A DNA stretch of 64,000 bases, from contig CALHAI010000006.1 of the NCBI GenBank assembly GCA_937934295.1, forward strand, positions 124,001-188,000, given 5' to 3'. Every line of letters starts with the position of its first letter. Position 1 is the first letter of the stretch. Source of the DNA: an uncultured Blastocatellia bacterium. GTDB taxonomy: Bacteria; Acidobacteriota; Blastocatellia; HR10. Below are positions 37,146 to 45,767 of the stretch, piece by piece. The position numbers were made by a program, and so were the translations under genes. Below the pieces are notes generated by a model. It saw only the letters and a list, made by a program, of their open reading frames with translations. It was not told the DNA's origin and did no database searches.

Positions 37146-38174
37146 TCACCGCGACGGGGGTTTCGCGGCGTCTTTCTTCGGGGCATAGTATCCGGCGCGC
37201 GTTCGCGCCGTGAGCGGACCGCGCTCTTTGTCAGGCGTGACTTCGACGCGGACTGTGCGCCAACTGCCATCTCGCTCGGGGCTGCTCGGGTAGTAACCGA
37301 TGGCGTATTGCGTGCGCAGCTCTCGCGCGATGGTGCTGGCGATGGTCTCCAGCTCGTCAAGACCTTGCGGAAAGAAAGCGCGCCCGCCGGATTCGCGCGC
37401 CAGCTCCTCGAGGAGCTTGCGCGCTTTCTTCTCCTGACCGCTCAAGCGGCGGCTCTCGGTTTGCCGAAAGATGGCCGCTTCGCCGAGCCCTTCGGTGAAG
37501 CCGACGGCGTAGACCTGCACGTCGGACCCGCGCAGCCGCTCAAGCACTTGCTCTCGGGTGTAGTAACTGTCGCGCTCCTCGCCATCGGTGACGACGAGGA
37601 TCGCCTTGCGCCGATGCGTGCCGTATTTCTGCGCATGCTCGACCGAGAGATAGATGGCGTCCAAGAGAGCCGTCTGTCCGCTCGCGATGAGGTTATCGAG
37701 GGCATCGTGAATGAGGGAGACATCCCGCGTGAAGTCCTCCAGCAGTTCCACCTCACCCTTGAACTCGACCAGGAAATACTCGTCCTCGGGATGGCTCTGG
37801 CGCATGAGGCTCTTGGCGGCCGCGATGACCTTACCGAGTTTGCGCCGCATGCTCCCACTGGTGTCGAGCACCAGGCCGAGGCTCACCGGCGTCTCCTCCC
37901 GGCTGAAGAATGCGATCTCCTGCCGCACGCCGTTCTCGTAGACGGTGAAGCGATCCTTCTCCAGATCGGCGACGACGTGATGGCGCCGATCCACGACCGT
38001 GACATCGAGGATGACCAACTCGGCCGTCAAGGCGACGACGTCGCCAACCTCCTCGCCCCGCGACTGAGGGACGCTCTTCTTCCGCTGCCCCTCGGCCGGG
38101 GGCACTTGCTGTGGCCATAGAGCGAAGGGGATGCCGAGCCACATCGCGAGCGCCCACGAAAGCGCGCGCTTCAT
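37146..38174 (-). CDS. Exported VWFA-domain protein, Acidobacteria type (copy 1)
   Basis: A 342-residue exported protein with an N-terminal signal segment (about 1-22). A short beta domain comes next (FTVYENGVRQEIAFFSREE), then a von Willebrand A domain with the metal site DTSGS near residue 107 and VTDGEERDS. It ends in the YAIGYYPSSPERDGSWRTVRVEV and ARTRAGYYAP blocks that define the VWFA-related family common in Acidobacteriota (TIGR03436-like). It probably mediates adhesion or protein contact at the surface. It is a tandem paralogue of the next gene, 40 nt away. The start at 38174 gives the signal peptide. Confidence 0.85.
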   Translation of the reverse strand: MKRALSWALAMWLGIPFALWPQQVPPAEGQRKKSVPQSRGEEVGDVVALTAELVILDVTVVDRRHHVVADLEKDRFTVYENGVRQEIAFFSREETPVSLGLVLDTSGSMRRKLGKVIAAAKSLMRQSHPEDEYFLVEFKGEVELLEDFTRDVSLIHDALDNLIASGQTALLDAIYLSVEHAQKYGTHRRKAILVVTDGEERDSYYTREQVLERLRGSDVQVYAVGFTEGLGEAAIFRQTESRRLSGQEKKARKLLEELARESGGRAFFPQGLDELETIASTIARELRTQYAIGYYPSSPERDGSWRTVRVEVTPDKERGPLTARTRAGYYAPKKDAAKPPSR

Positions 38175-38214
38175 GCGGAGACGGTGATGGGGCTTCGCGC
38201 CGCGCATTGGGTGA

Positions 38215-39180
38215 TCACTGTAGGGAGATGGCGTAGTACCCCTCGCGCGCGCGGACAGTCAGCCGCGGCAGCCCGCGCGGCGGGTTGACGCGCACGCGAA
38301 TCCGGCGCCACTCGCCTTCGCGCGAGGCGTTCGTCGGATAGAATCCCAGACTATACTGATGGCGCAGCTCCAACGCAATGCGCGTGAGCACGTCATCGAG
38401 TTCGACGGGCGTATCCGGGAAGAACGCTCGCCCTCCCGTGAGCGAAGTGATCTCTTCCAAGATCGAGCGACCGAGCGCCTCGTTCGAGGTGGCGCGCTCA
38501 TTCAATCCGAAGATGCCGATGGCGTAGATCTGCACGTCGGACTCTTTCACCAGCTCGCGCAACTGGCCGTAGGTGTAGCGCGAGGAGTTATCCTGCCCGT
38601 CGCTGATGATGAGCAAGGCCTTGCGCGCATGCTTGCCTTGTCGGACCTTCTCCAATCCCAGATAGACGGCGTCGTAGAGCGCCGTGCGCCCCTCCGGCGC
38701 GATCAGCACCAACCGCTGAATGATCGTCTCGGCGCTCGTGGTGAAGTCTTGGACAAGCTGCACCTGGTGGTTGAAGGCGATGACGAAGAACTCATCCTCA
38801 GGATGACTGGTGTCCAGAAACCGCCGCAGGGCGACGCGGGCACGGGTGATCTTCTCGCGCATGCTGCCCGAAACGTCGAAGATGAGGCCGACAGAGAGGG
38901 GGGCATCTTCCTCACTGAAGAAGACGATCTCTTGCTTGACCTTCTCATCGTAGATCTCGAAATGCTCCTTCTTGAGCCCCGTGACGAACCGATCGTACGG
39001 GTCCATGACCGTGACCGGGACGATGACGAGGTTCGTGCCAAGCCGGACGGCTGGCAGTTGCTCCAGGGAGGCTCGTTGACCGAGAGGACTGGTCCCCTGA
39101 GTAGAGGCCGTCTGCGCCAGGACAAGCGGAGCTGCGAGCCAGAGGAGAAAACCGATCAGAGCGGCGCTCAGGGTGTTCAT
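38215..39180 (-). CDS. Exported VWFA-domain protein, Acidobacteria type (copy 2)
   Basis: A 321-residue paralogue of its downstream neighbour with the same architecture. It has a signal peptide (about 1-22, ending VLAQ), a beta domain (HFEIYDEKVKQEIVFFSEED) and a VWA domain with intact metal site DVSGS and ISDGQDNSS. The C-terminal blocks YSLGFYPTNASREGEWRRI and RAREGYYAI complete it. A GGAGGGGAGAG site precedes the ATG. The pair arose by tandem duplication. Function is unknown beyond likely surface or periplasmic binding. Confidence 0.87.
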   Translation of the reverse strand: MNTLSAALIGFLLWLAAPLVLAQTASTQGTSPLGQRASLEQLPAVRLGTNLVIVPVTVMDPYDRFVTGLKKEHFEIYDEKVKQEIVFFSEEDAPLSVGLIFDVSGSMREKITRARVALRRFLDTSHPEDEFFVIAFNHQVQLVQDFTTSAETIIQRLVLIAPEGRTALYDAVYLGLEKVRQGKHARKALLIISDGQDNSSRYTYGQLRELVKESDVQIYAIGIFGLNERATSNEALGRSILEEITSLTGGRAFFPDTPVELDDVLTRIALELRHQYSLGFYPTNASREGEWRRIRVRVNPPRGLPRLTVRAREGYYAISLQ

Positions 39181-39320
39181 CTCTCCCCTCCGAACACTCT
39201 TTGAGCGGCCAATTCACGCCCATCACACGTCAAGCAGGCGCCTCGATTGGCCGAAAGGTATTTTAGCACTGCAGAGCCGCCGCTCGCCACCTGCGCGTGA
39301 CCTCCAGGGGGCGGGCACCT

Positions 39321-40655
39321 CTACTCTTGCCAGAGATTCTCGAACCGCGTGAACTCCTTCACGAAGGCCAGCTGAACGCTTCCTGTCGGTCCGTTGCGTT
39401 GTTTCCCGATGATGATCTCGGCGATCCCTTCGTTCTCCTCTGTAGGATTGTACATCTCTTCCCGGTAGACGAAGAGCACCACATCGGCATCCTGTTCGAG
39501 CGAGCCCGAGTCGCGCAGGTCCGAGAGCTGCGGCCGGTGGCTGATCCGCGCCTCGGGCGCGCGCGAGAGCTGACTCACGGCGATGAGCGGGACGTTCAAA
39601 TCCTTGGCAATCTGTTTCAGCTCGCGCGAGATCGCCGAGACCTCCTGCTGCCGATTCTCGAAGCGTCCTCGCGTGGCCATCATCTGCAGATAATCCACAA
39701 TGAGCAGGTCCAGTCCCGTTTCATGCTTGAGGCGTCGCGCCTTGGCGCGCAGCTCCAGCGCCGTCACGGCGGGCGTATCGTCAATGAAGATCTTGGCAGC
39801 CGCTAGCCGCCCCAAAGCTTCCGCCAAGCGCCCCCATTCTTCGCGGCTCAAGAACCCTCCGCGAAAGCGGTGGAGATTAATCCGCGCGGCCGAGCAGAGC
39901 AGGCGTTGCACAAGTTGCTCCTTGCTCATCTCGAGGCTGGCGATTCCGACGACGTATCCGGCGGCGGCGACGTTCTGAGCGATCGAGAGGGCGAAGCTCG
40001 TCTTCCCCGAGGAAGGCCGCCCGGCGACGATGATCATATCTCCGGGCTGCAGGCCTGAGGTCATCTGATCCAAATCGGTGAATCCCGTCGGCAGCCCCGT
40101 GAGCATTTGCGGCCGACCGGCCATCTGCTCGACCTGAAAGAGCTCGGCGCGCGCGATCTCCCCGATGCCGACAAAGCCTCGGCCTGGGCGCTCCTCGGCA
40201 ATGCGCAGGATCGCGGCTTGGGCGCGATCTAAGACTTCCTCGGGATCTTCCGGAGCGGCCAAGGCTTCGGTGATGATCTGATTGGCCGCGCGAATCAACT
40301 TCCGCAGAAGCGACTTCTCACGAACGATGCGGACGTAGTGCTCGACGTGTGAAAGCTGCGGCAAGCCGTCCACCAATCGGGCCAGGGCCGCCGAGCCCCC
40401 CACCCGCTCCAATTCGCCTGAGGCCGCCAGTTCCTCCCTGAGCGTGATCGGGTCTACAGGACGCCCCTTCTCGTAGAGCGCGAGCATCTTCTCGAAGATG
40501 CGCCGATGGGCGTCTAGATAAAAGTCCTCACCCGAAAGCTGAGATACGACGACGTGGAGCACCGAATTATCGAGCAAGATGAGGCCGAGGATCGAACGTT
40601 CCGTCTCGACGGCATGGGGCAACAGAGCCGCCGAACCTTCGTAGACACTCGACAT
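39321..40655 (-). CDS. dnaB: Replicative DNA helicase DnaB
   Basis: A 444-residue DnaB. The N-terminal helical domain (about 1-120) begins [19 protein letters not shown] linker and the RecA-like motor follow, with Walker [13 protein letters not shown] near residue 213, Walker [11 protein letters not shown], and the arginine-finger and DNA-loop region [31 protein letters not shown]. No intein is present. The ATG at 40655 follows GGGGAGGGGATCA; the longest frame starts 28 codons earlier. Two identical minus-strand -10-like boxes lie upstream. Confidence 0.95.
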   Translation of the reverse strand: MSSVYEGSAALLPHAVETERSILGLILLDNSVLHVVVSQLSGEDFYLDAHRRIFEKMLALYEKGRPVDPITLREELAASGELERVGGSAALARLVDGLPQLSHVEHYVRIVREKSLLRKLIRAANQIITEALAAPEDPEEVLDRAQAAILRIAEERPGRGFVGIGEIARAELFQVEQMAGRPQMLTGLPTGFTDLDQMTSGLQPGDMIIVAGRPSSGKTSFALSIAQNVAAAGYVVGIASLEMSKEQLVQRLLCSAARINLHRFRGGFLSREEWGRLAEALGRLAAAKIFIDDTPAVTALELRAKARRLKHETGLDLLIVDYLQMMATRGRFENRQQEVSAISRELKQIAKDLNVPLIAVSQLSRAPEARISHRPQLSDLRDSGSLEQDADVVLFVYREEMYNPTEENEGIAEIIIGKQRNGPTGSVQLAFVKEFTRFENLWQE

Positions 40656-40679
40656 TGATCCCCTCCCCGCCGAAGGGGG

Positions 40680-40751
40680 ATTATAGCGCATCGCGGTCAT
40701 GAAAACGCAAGGGAGATTTTTACGTCTCGAAAAAGCCAAAGGAGGATTATA
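40680..40751 (-). promoter_or_regulatory. Two repeated -10-like boxes upstream of dnaB
   Basis: The 12-mer GGATTATAGCGC occurs twice, around 40680-40685 and 40746-40751 (the TATAAT complements), 66 nt apart. On the minus strand each reads GCGCTATAATCC, a perfect -10, but no convincing -35 sits 16-18 nt upstream of either. Confidence 0.4.
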
Positions 40752-40779
40752 GCGCGCTGCCGCGCAAAAGGCTCTCCGG

Positions 40780-40809
40780 TGGACAAGAGCCGTGTTTTCA
40801 CCGTATGAT
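40780..40809 (+). promoter_or_regulatory. Probable promoter of the TIG/beta-propeller gene
   Basis: TGGACA (40780-40785), 18 nt and TATGAT (40804-40809), about 45 nt before ATG 40854. It is a five-of-six match at both boxes but with a long spacer. Confidence 0.45.
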
Positions 40810-40853
40810 TATACATCGCGTGTGCCGAAAGGCCCACATGAGATGATGTCAAT

Positions 40854-41888
40854 ATGAGGCCAGTGATCATCAGTGTCTCGCCGCCGGCTGGCATTGATGG
40901 CGGAGAGGTGATCATCACGTGCCAGAATCTGGATACGAGTCGCTTCGGCCACTTCCGCGTTCTCTTCGGGAACGTGGCCGGGCGCATCGTCGGCGCCTCG
41001 CCGCATCGGGTGACGGTCGCTGTTCCCGGCGAGGCTGGACGAGAACCGCAGCCAGTGCCGCTGGTGATCGAGGTCAACGGCGAGCGCAGTCCGAGCGTCC
41101 CCTTTCTGGTCGGCCGCTTGATCGCCACCGAGCTGCACCCGGTGACGAATCCCGCTTACGATGTCGAGAGCGGGTACATCTACGTCACCTATAGCGGCAG
41201 CCGAGGACAAAAGGTCCCCTGTTCGATCTACCGCATCTCGCCCCTTGGGGAGAAGAGCGAGTTCCTGCACGACATCATGAATGCGACGGCCATCGCCTTC
41301 GATCGCGAGGGGATGATGTTCGTGACGAGCCGTTACGATGGCACGGTCTATCGGATTTCGCCCTTCAAAGAAGCGGAGCCGTTCGCCCGCGATCTGGGTA
41401 TTGCGACAGGCCTGGCGTTCGATCGTGAGGGGCGCATGTTCGTCGGCGATCGAAGTGGGACGATCTTCGCCGTGAACGAGATCGGCGAGGCGAAACCCTT
41501 CGCGGAACTGGAACCGAGTGTCTCGGCGTATCATTTGGCCTTCAGCCCCGATGAACATCTCTACGTGACGGGGCCGACGGCTTCCAGCAATGAGTCGATT
41601 TATCGGATTTCGCCCGATGGGGAGGTGAGCGTCTTCTTCACGGGACTTGGGCGACCGCAAGGGCTCGCCTTTGACGTGGAGGGGAATCTCTACGTGGCCG
41701 CCAGTTGGCGCGGGCGCCGCGGCATCGTCAAGATCACTCCGCAAGGCGAAGTGGATCTCTTCGTCGCGGGGAAGACGCTTGTCGGCTTGGCCTTCGATGA
41801 TGCCGGCAATATGATCCTGGCCAGCACGCAAGGGGAGCTGTACATGCTCCCTCTTGGCATTCGGGGATACCTGCTCGAGCTCTGGTGA
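40854..41888 (+). CDS. IPT/TIG plus NHL/SMP-30-like beta-propeller protein
   Basis: A 344-residue protein with an N-terminal immunoglobulin-like IPT/TIG domain (about 1-88; IISVSPPAGIDGGEVIITCQNL) and a six-bladed propeller made of repeats such as ATGLAFDREGRMFVGDRSG and PQGLAFDVEGNLYVAASWRG. There is no signal peptide or membrane helix. Propellers of this kind bind ligands or act as lactonase-like enzymes, but no catalytic residues can be assigned. It ends 27 nt before the site-2 protease gene and may be co-transcribed with it. Confidence 0.83.
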   Translation: MRPVIISVSPPAGIDGGEVIITCQNLDTSRFGHFRVLFGNVAGRIVGASPHRVTVAVPGEAGREPQPVPLVIEVNGERSPSVPFLVGRLIATELHPVTNPAYDVESGYIYVTYSGSRGQKVPCSIYRISPLGEKSEFLHDIMNATAIAFDREGMMFVTSRYDGTVYRISPFKEAEPFARDLGIATGLAFDREGRMFVGDRSGTIFAVNEIGEAKPFAELEPSVSAYHLAFSPDEHLYVTGPTASSNESIYRISPDGEVSVFFTGLGRPQGLAFDVEGNLYVAASWRGRRGIVKITPQGEVDLFVAGKTLVGLAFDDAGNMILASTQGELYMLPLGIRGYLLELW

Positions 41889-41915
41889 GCGGGTCCCGGA
41901 AAGGAGCGAGCGACC

Positions 41916-42590
41916 TTGATCGAACGCAGCATTGGCGATTTCATCCTCTGGTTCGTCGTCTTCCTCTTCTCCCTCTCACTGCACGAAGCGGCGCACGCGT
42001 GGACGGCGAACCGATTCGGGGATTACACGGCGTATTATCTCGGGCGGGTGACGCTCAATCCGGCCGCCCATGTGGACGTGTTCGGCACGATCCTGTTCCC
42101 GATCTTCAGCTTTTTCTCGGGCGTGCCCCTGATCGGATGGGCGAAGCCGGTCCCGGTGAACCCCCTTCATCTGCGCGAGACGCGAAAGCATCACATTCTG
42201 GTCTCGCTGGCCGGTCCGGGGAGCAATCTGTTTCTGGCTGGCATCTTTCTGGGGCTCATCCTGCTACTTAGCATGAGTTGGGAGGCGACGGCGCGAAGCT
42301 TAGGGGGCTTGTTCACCCCATTGGGGAAGATGCTCCTCATCGGCCTAATGCTGAATGTCGCGCTGGCCGTCTTCAATCTCATCCCGATCCCACCGCTTGA
42401 TGGACATTGGGTCCTCTATCATCTCCTGCCGGAGAGCATGGCCGAGGTGTTCGATCAGATTCGCCCGCTGGGCATCTTCGTGCTCTACGGCTTGATGCTT
42501 CTGGGCGTCTTGCGCCTGGTCTTCGTTCCCGTCTTCTGGCTGGTCATGAACATCCGGCCAGTGACCGAACTCTATCTTCTCGTCCGATGA
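41916..42590 (+). CDS. Site-2 protease family (M50) membrane metalloprotease
   Basis: A 224-residue polytopic protein with about five to six membrane helices. The zinc motif H23-E24-A-A-H27 lies in helix 1 and the third ligand is Asp in NLIPIPPLDGHWVL (about 153). The VNPLHLRETRKHHILVSLAGPGSN block is typical of the short S2P-like group without a PDZ domain. Members of this group cut membrane-bound substrates; the target is unknown. The start is TTG at 41916, preceded by AAAGGAGCGAGCGACC. trpS follows 10 nt later. Confidence 0.87.
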   Translation: MIERSIGDFILWFVVFLFSLSLHEAAHAWTANRFGDYTAYYLGRVTLNPAAHVDVFGTILFPIFSFFSGVPLIGWAKPVPVNPLHLRETRKHHILVSLAGPGSNLFLAGIFLGLILLLSMSWEATARSLGGLFTPLGKMLLIGLMLNVALAVFNLIPIPPLDGHWVLYHLLPESMAEVFDQIRPLGIFVLYGLMLLGVLRLVFVPVFWLVMNIRPVTELYLLVR

Positions 42591-42600
42591 AGGAGGCCCT

Positions 42601-43584
42601 ATGCCGCGCGTGGTGAGCGGAATGCGACCGACGGGAAAGTTGCATCTCGGCCATCTGGAAGGAGCCTTGAAGAACTGGATGCGGCTTCAGCATGAGTACG
42701 AGTGTTTCTTCTTCGTCGCCGATTGGCATGCGCTCACGACAGATTATGCCGATCCATCGCCGATTCGCCCGAACACGCTGCTCATGGTCGGGGATTGGCT
42801 GGCGGTAGGGCTCGATCCGAACCGCGCGACGCTCTTTGTGCAATCGCTTGTGCCTGAGCATGCGGAGCTGCATCTGTTGCTCTCCTGCGTGACGCCGCTT
42901 GGATGGCTCGAGCGCGTTCCGACCTATAAGGAACAGCGGGAGAACATCCGGGACAAGGACTTGGGGAACTACGCCTTCCTCGGCTATCCGGTCTTACAAG
43001 CCGCCGACATCTTGATCTACCAGGCCCATTTCGTCCCAGTGGGGGAGGATCAGGTGCCGCACATCGAGTTGACGCGCGAGATCGCCCGGCGGTTCAACAA
43101 GCTCTACGGAGAGGTCTTCCCCGAGCCGCAGGCGCTCTTGACGCAAGCCCCGCGACTGCCCGGTACCGATGGCCGGAAGATGAGCAAAAGCTACGGCAAC
43201 GACATCCGCCTGACCGACCCGCCCGAGCTGATGTGGGAGAAGCTGCGGACGATGGTGACCGATCCGGCCCGCGTGCGTCGCACCGATCCGGGGAATCCGG
43301 ACGTCTGTCCGGTCTATGCGCTGCATCGCGTCTTCAGCCCGCCGGAGCATCAGGTGCATGTGAACGCAGAGTGTCGTCGGGCCGGCATTGGCTGCGTGGA
43401 CTGCAAGCATATCCTTTACGAGAACCTCCGCGAACGGCTCGCTCCGATCGCAGACAAAAGCGCCTATTACGAGGGCCATCCCGAAGAGGTGCGAGAGCTC
43501 CTTATCGAAGGCTCGCGTCGAGCCCGCCAGTGCGCTGCCGAGACGATGGCGCGCGTTCGCGCGGCCATGCGGATGGCCGTATAG
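42601..43584 (+). CDS. trpS: Tryptophanyl-tRNA synthetase
   Basis: A class I synthetase of 327 residues, the normal bacterial size. The HIGH-like motif is in PTGKLHLGHLEGAL (about 10-23) and the KMSKS motif is GRKMSKSYGN (about 195). The DWHALTT and VGEDQVPHIELTREIARRFN blocks form the Trp and adenylate pocket. It charges tRNA-Trp. The ATG follows AAGGAGG. It begins a tight run trpS-scpA-scpB-rluB. Confidence 0.95.
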   Translation: MPRVVSGMRPTGKLHLGHLEGALKNWMRLQHEYECFFFVADWHALTTDYADPSPIRPNTLLMVGDWLAVGLDPNRATLFVQSLVPEHAELHLLLSCVTPLGWLERVPTYKEQRENIRDKDLGNYAFLGYPVLQAADILIYQAHFVPVGEDQVPHIELTREIARRFNKLYGEVFPEPQALLTQAPRLPGTDGRKMSKSYGNDIRLTDPPELMWEKLRTMVTDPARVRRTDPGNPDVCPVYALHRVFSPPEHQVHVNAECRRAGIGCVDCKHILYENLRERLAPIADKSAYYEGHPEEVRELLIEGSRRARQCAAETMARVRAAMRMAV

Positions 43585-43593
43585 GAGAGGACC

Positions 43594-44394
43594 GTGCGCA
43601 TGGACGACTGGCTTGATCGTCTCGAAGAGATCCCCCCTCGGGAACCGGAGTGCGACAGGGAGCCGCCTCACCGTTACATGGTCAAGCTCGACGTCTTCGA
43701 GGGTCCGCTCGATCTGCTGCTCCATCTCATCAAGCAGGAGCAGGTGAGCATCTACGACATCCCCATCGCGCGCATCACCGAGCAATATCTCGAATACCTC
43801 CGCCGCATGGAGGAGCTGGACCTGACAATCGCCGGCGAATATCTGGTCATGGCGGCGACGCTCATCTACATCAAGTCGAAGATGCTGCTGCCGCGAGATC
43901 CGATGCTGGCCCCGGAGGCGGAGGGTGAAGAGGATCCCCGTCGAGAACTCGTCCAACGCTTGCTCGAATATCAGAAGTACAAGGTGGCTGCCGAACGCCT
44001 CTGGTCGAAGGCTGAGCGAGAGCAGGCCGTCTTCACGCGCGGCCGCCTGGAGACCGATGAGGCGAATTCGGAGGTGAACGCCACGCTGTTTGATCTCTTC
44101 CGCGCCTTCCAACGCGCTATGGAACGGCTCAAGGAGCGGCGAGAGCTGACCATCGCTCGCGAGGAGATCACGATGGCCGAGAAGATCGCCGAGCTGCGGG
44201 CCCTACTTGAGCGAGAAGAACGCGTGGACATCACGGCGCTCTTTGAGGCCGCGCGCTCGCGGCGCGAGCTGTTGATCCTCTTCCTCGCCGTGCTAGAATT
44301 AGTACGGATCGCCGTCATTCGGCTGGTGCAGACGGAACGGTTTGGTCGCCTCCTGGCTCTTCGAGCGCGCGCTTTGGCAGAGATCATGGCGTGA
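43594..44394 (+). CDS. scpA: Chromosome segregation/condensation protein ScpA
   Basis: A 266-residue kleisin. The N-terminal block FEGPLDLLLHLIKQEQVSIYDIPIARITEQYLEYL and then GEYLVMAATLIYIKSKMLLP are diagnostic. A winged helix closes the C-terminus (about 185-260). It bridges the heads of the SMC dimer together with ScpB, encoded next. The GTG at 43594 is 6 nt after AGGAG; ATG 43600 is a less well spaced alternative. No smc gene is in the window. Confidence 0.92.
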   Translation: MRMDDWLDRLEEIPPREPECDREPPHRYMVKLDVFEGPLDLLLHLIKQEQVSIYDIPIARITEQYLEYLRRMEELDLTIAGEYLVMAATLIYIKSKMLLPRDPMLAPEAEGEEDPRRELVQRLLEYQKYKVAAERLWSKAEREQAVFTRGRLETDEANSEVNATLFDLFRAFQRAMERLKERRELTIAREEITMAEKIAELRALLEREERVDITALFEAARSRRELLILFLAVLELVRIAVIRLVQTERFGRLLALRARALAEIMA

Positions 44395-44978
44395 GCCGAT
44401 GGGACCTCGCGCGAGGGGATGGCCATCGAGAGATGACCATGACGATTGAGGAGCTCAAGCCGATCCTCGAGGCCTTGATCTTCGTCGCTTCGGAGCCGAT
44501 CACCGAGGAGGAGCTCGTGCGGATCCTCCCGGAAGTGGATCGGGCGAGCCTCGAAGCAGCCCTGGGCGCGCTCCGGCAGGAGTACGAGGCCGACGGGCGC
44601 GGGTTAGAGCTGCGGCGCATCGCCGGGGGGTATCGGATCACCACGCGCCCGGAATATCACGACTATATCCGACGGTATTTGAAGACGCGACCCTCGGCCC
44701 GCCTCTCGATGGCCGCGCTGGAGACGTTGGCCGTCATCGCCTACAAGCAGCCGATCACGCTGCCGGAGATCCAAGAGATCCGCGGCGTCAACTCCGCGCG
44801 CGCGGTGAAGACGCTGCTGGAGAAGCGCCTCATTGAGCCGAAAGGGCGAAAGCCGGTCGTCGGCCGCCCGATCCTGTATGGGACCTCCCGGGAGTTCCTC
44901 ATCCAATTCGGCTTGCATGACCTGAGCGAGCTGCCGACGATCGAGGACCTTGAGGAGCTCGGATCGGAAGGCTCATGA
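44391..44978 (+). CDS. scpB: Chromosome segregation/condensation protein ScpB
   Basis: A protein of about 195 residues made of two winged helices. The blocks LKPILEALIFVASEPITEEEL, LETLAVIAYKQPITLPEIQEIRGVNS and GRPILYGTSREFLIQFGL define ScpB. It dimerises and binds the ScpA kleisin in the SMC complex. The GTG at 44391 overlaps the scpA stop (GTGA); ATG 44433 or 44439 with GAGAG upstream are plausible shorter starts. It lies 6 nt before the pseudouridine synthase gene. Confidence 0.92.
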   Translation: MSRWDLARGDGHREMTMTIEELKPILEALIFVASEPITEEELVRILPEVDRASLEAALGALRQEYEADGRGLELRRIAGGYRITTRPEYHDYIRRYLKTRPSARLSMAALETLAVIAYKQPITLPEIQEIRGVNSARAVKTLLEKRLIEPKGRKPVVGRPILYGTSREFLIQFGLHDLSELPTIEDLEELGSEGS

Positions 44979-44984
44979 ACGGCC

Positions 44985-45764
44985 ATGGAAGTGCGTTTGC
45001 AGAAGTTGATCGCCGAAGCGGGGATCGCCTCTCGGCGAAAAGCCGAGGAGTTGATCCGCATGGGGCTGGTGACCATCAACGGACAAGTCGTCACGAAACT
45101 GGGGACGAAGGCTGATCCCGAGCGGGACCACATCAAGGTTCGGGGGAAACTGATCAATCCCCTTCTGCGTTCGCGGAAGAAGCTCTACATTGTGCTCAAC
45201 AAACCAAAGGGGTATCTCTCGAGCCTCTATGATCCGCAGGGGCGCCCACTGGTGACGAAATTGCTGCCGCCACTTCCGGGGCGCGTGCATCCGGTGGGAC
45301 GGTTGGATTTCAACACGGAAGGGTTGTTGCTGCTGACGAACGACGGAGAATTCACCTCTCTCATCACCTCGGCGAAGTTTCGGATCCCCAAGGTCTATCA
45401 CGTGAAGGTCAAAGGCATCCCGGAGGAGAAGGCCCTCGAACGCTTGCGGCGCGGTGTGGTCATTGACGGTAAGCGCACCGCGCCGTGCGAGATCGTCGAG
45501 CTCGAACGCACACGGACGAACGCTTGGTATGCCGTGACGCTCTATCAGGGGATCAGCCGACAGATTCGGAAGATGTTCGACCTGATCGGCCACTCCGTCC
45601 TCAAGCTGCGGCGCGTGGCCATCGGGTTTCTCACCGATGAGGGGCTGAAACCGGGCATGTGGCGATACCTCACGCCCGAAGAAGTGCGTCGCTTCTTCGC
45701 CGTGCGCGAGGGGAAGACGATCGCCCCGGTCGTCCCCATGACGGTGCGACGGACAGAAAGGTGA
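44985..45764 (+). CDS. rluB: RluB/RsuA-family pseudouridine synthase
   Basis: A 259-residue enzyme with an N-terminal S4 RNA-binding domain (about 1-55; RLQKLIAEAGIASRRKAEELI) and an RsuA-type catalytic domain. The catalytic Asp108 is in VGRLDFNTEGLLLLTNDGE, and GISRQIRKMFDLIGH is the family C-motif. It converts a uridine in rRNA to pseudouridine. The scpA-scpB-rluB order is common in bacteria, which supports the RluB name, though RluE or RsuA specificity cannot be excluded. Confidence 0.88.
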   Translation: MEVRLQKLIAEAGIASRRKAEELIRMGLVTINGQVVTKLGTKADPERDHIKVRGKLINPLLRSRKKLYIVLNKPKGYLSSLYDPQGRPLVTKLLPPLPGRVHPVGRLDFNTEGLLLLTNDGEFTSLITSAKFRIPKVYHVKVKGIPEEKALERLRRGVVIDGKRTAPCEIVELERTRTNAWYAVTLYQGISRQIRKMFDLIGHSVLKLRRVAIGFLTDEGLKPGMWRYLTPEEVRRFFAVREGKTIAPVVPMTVRRTER

Positions 45765-45767
45765 GAT

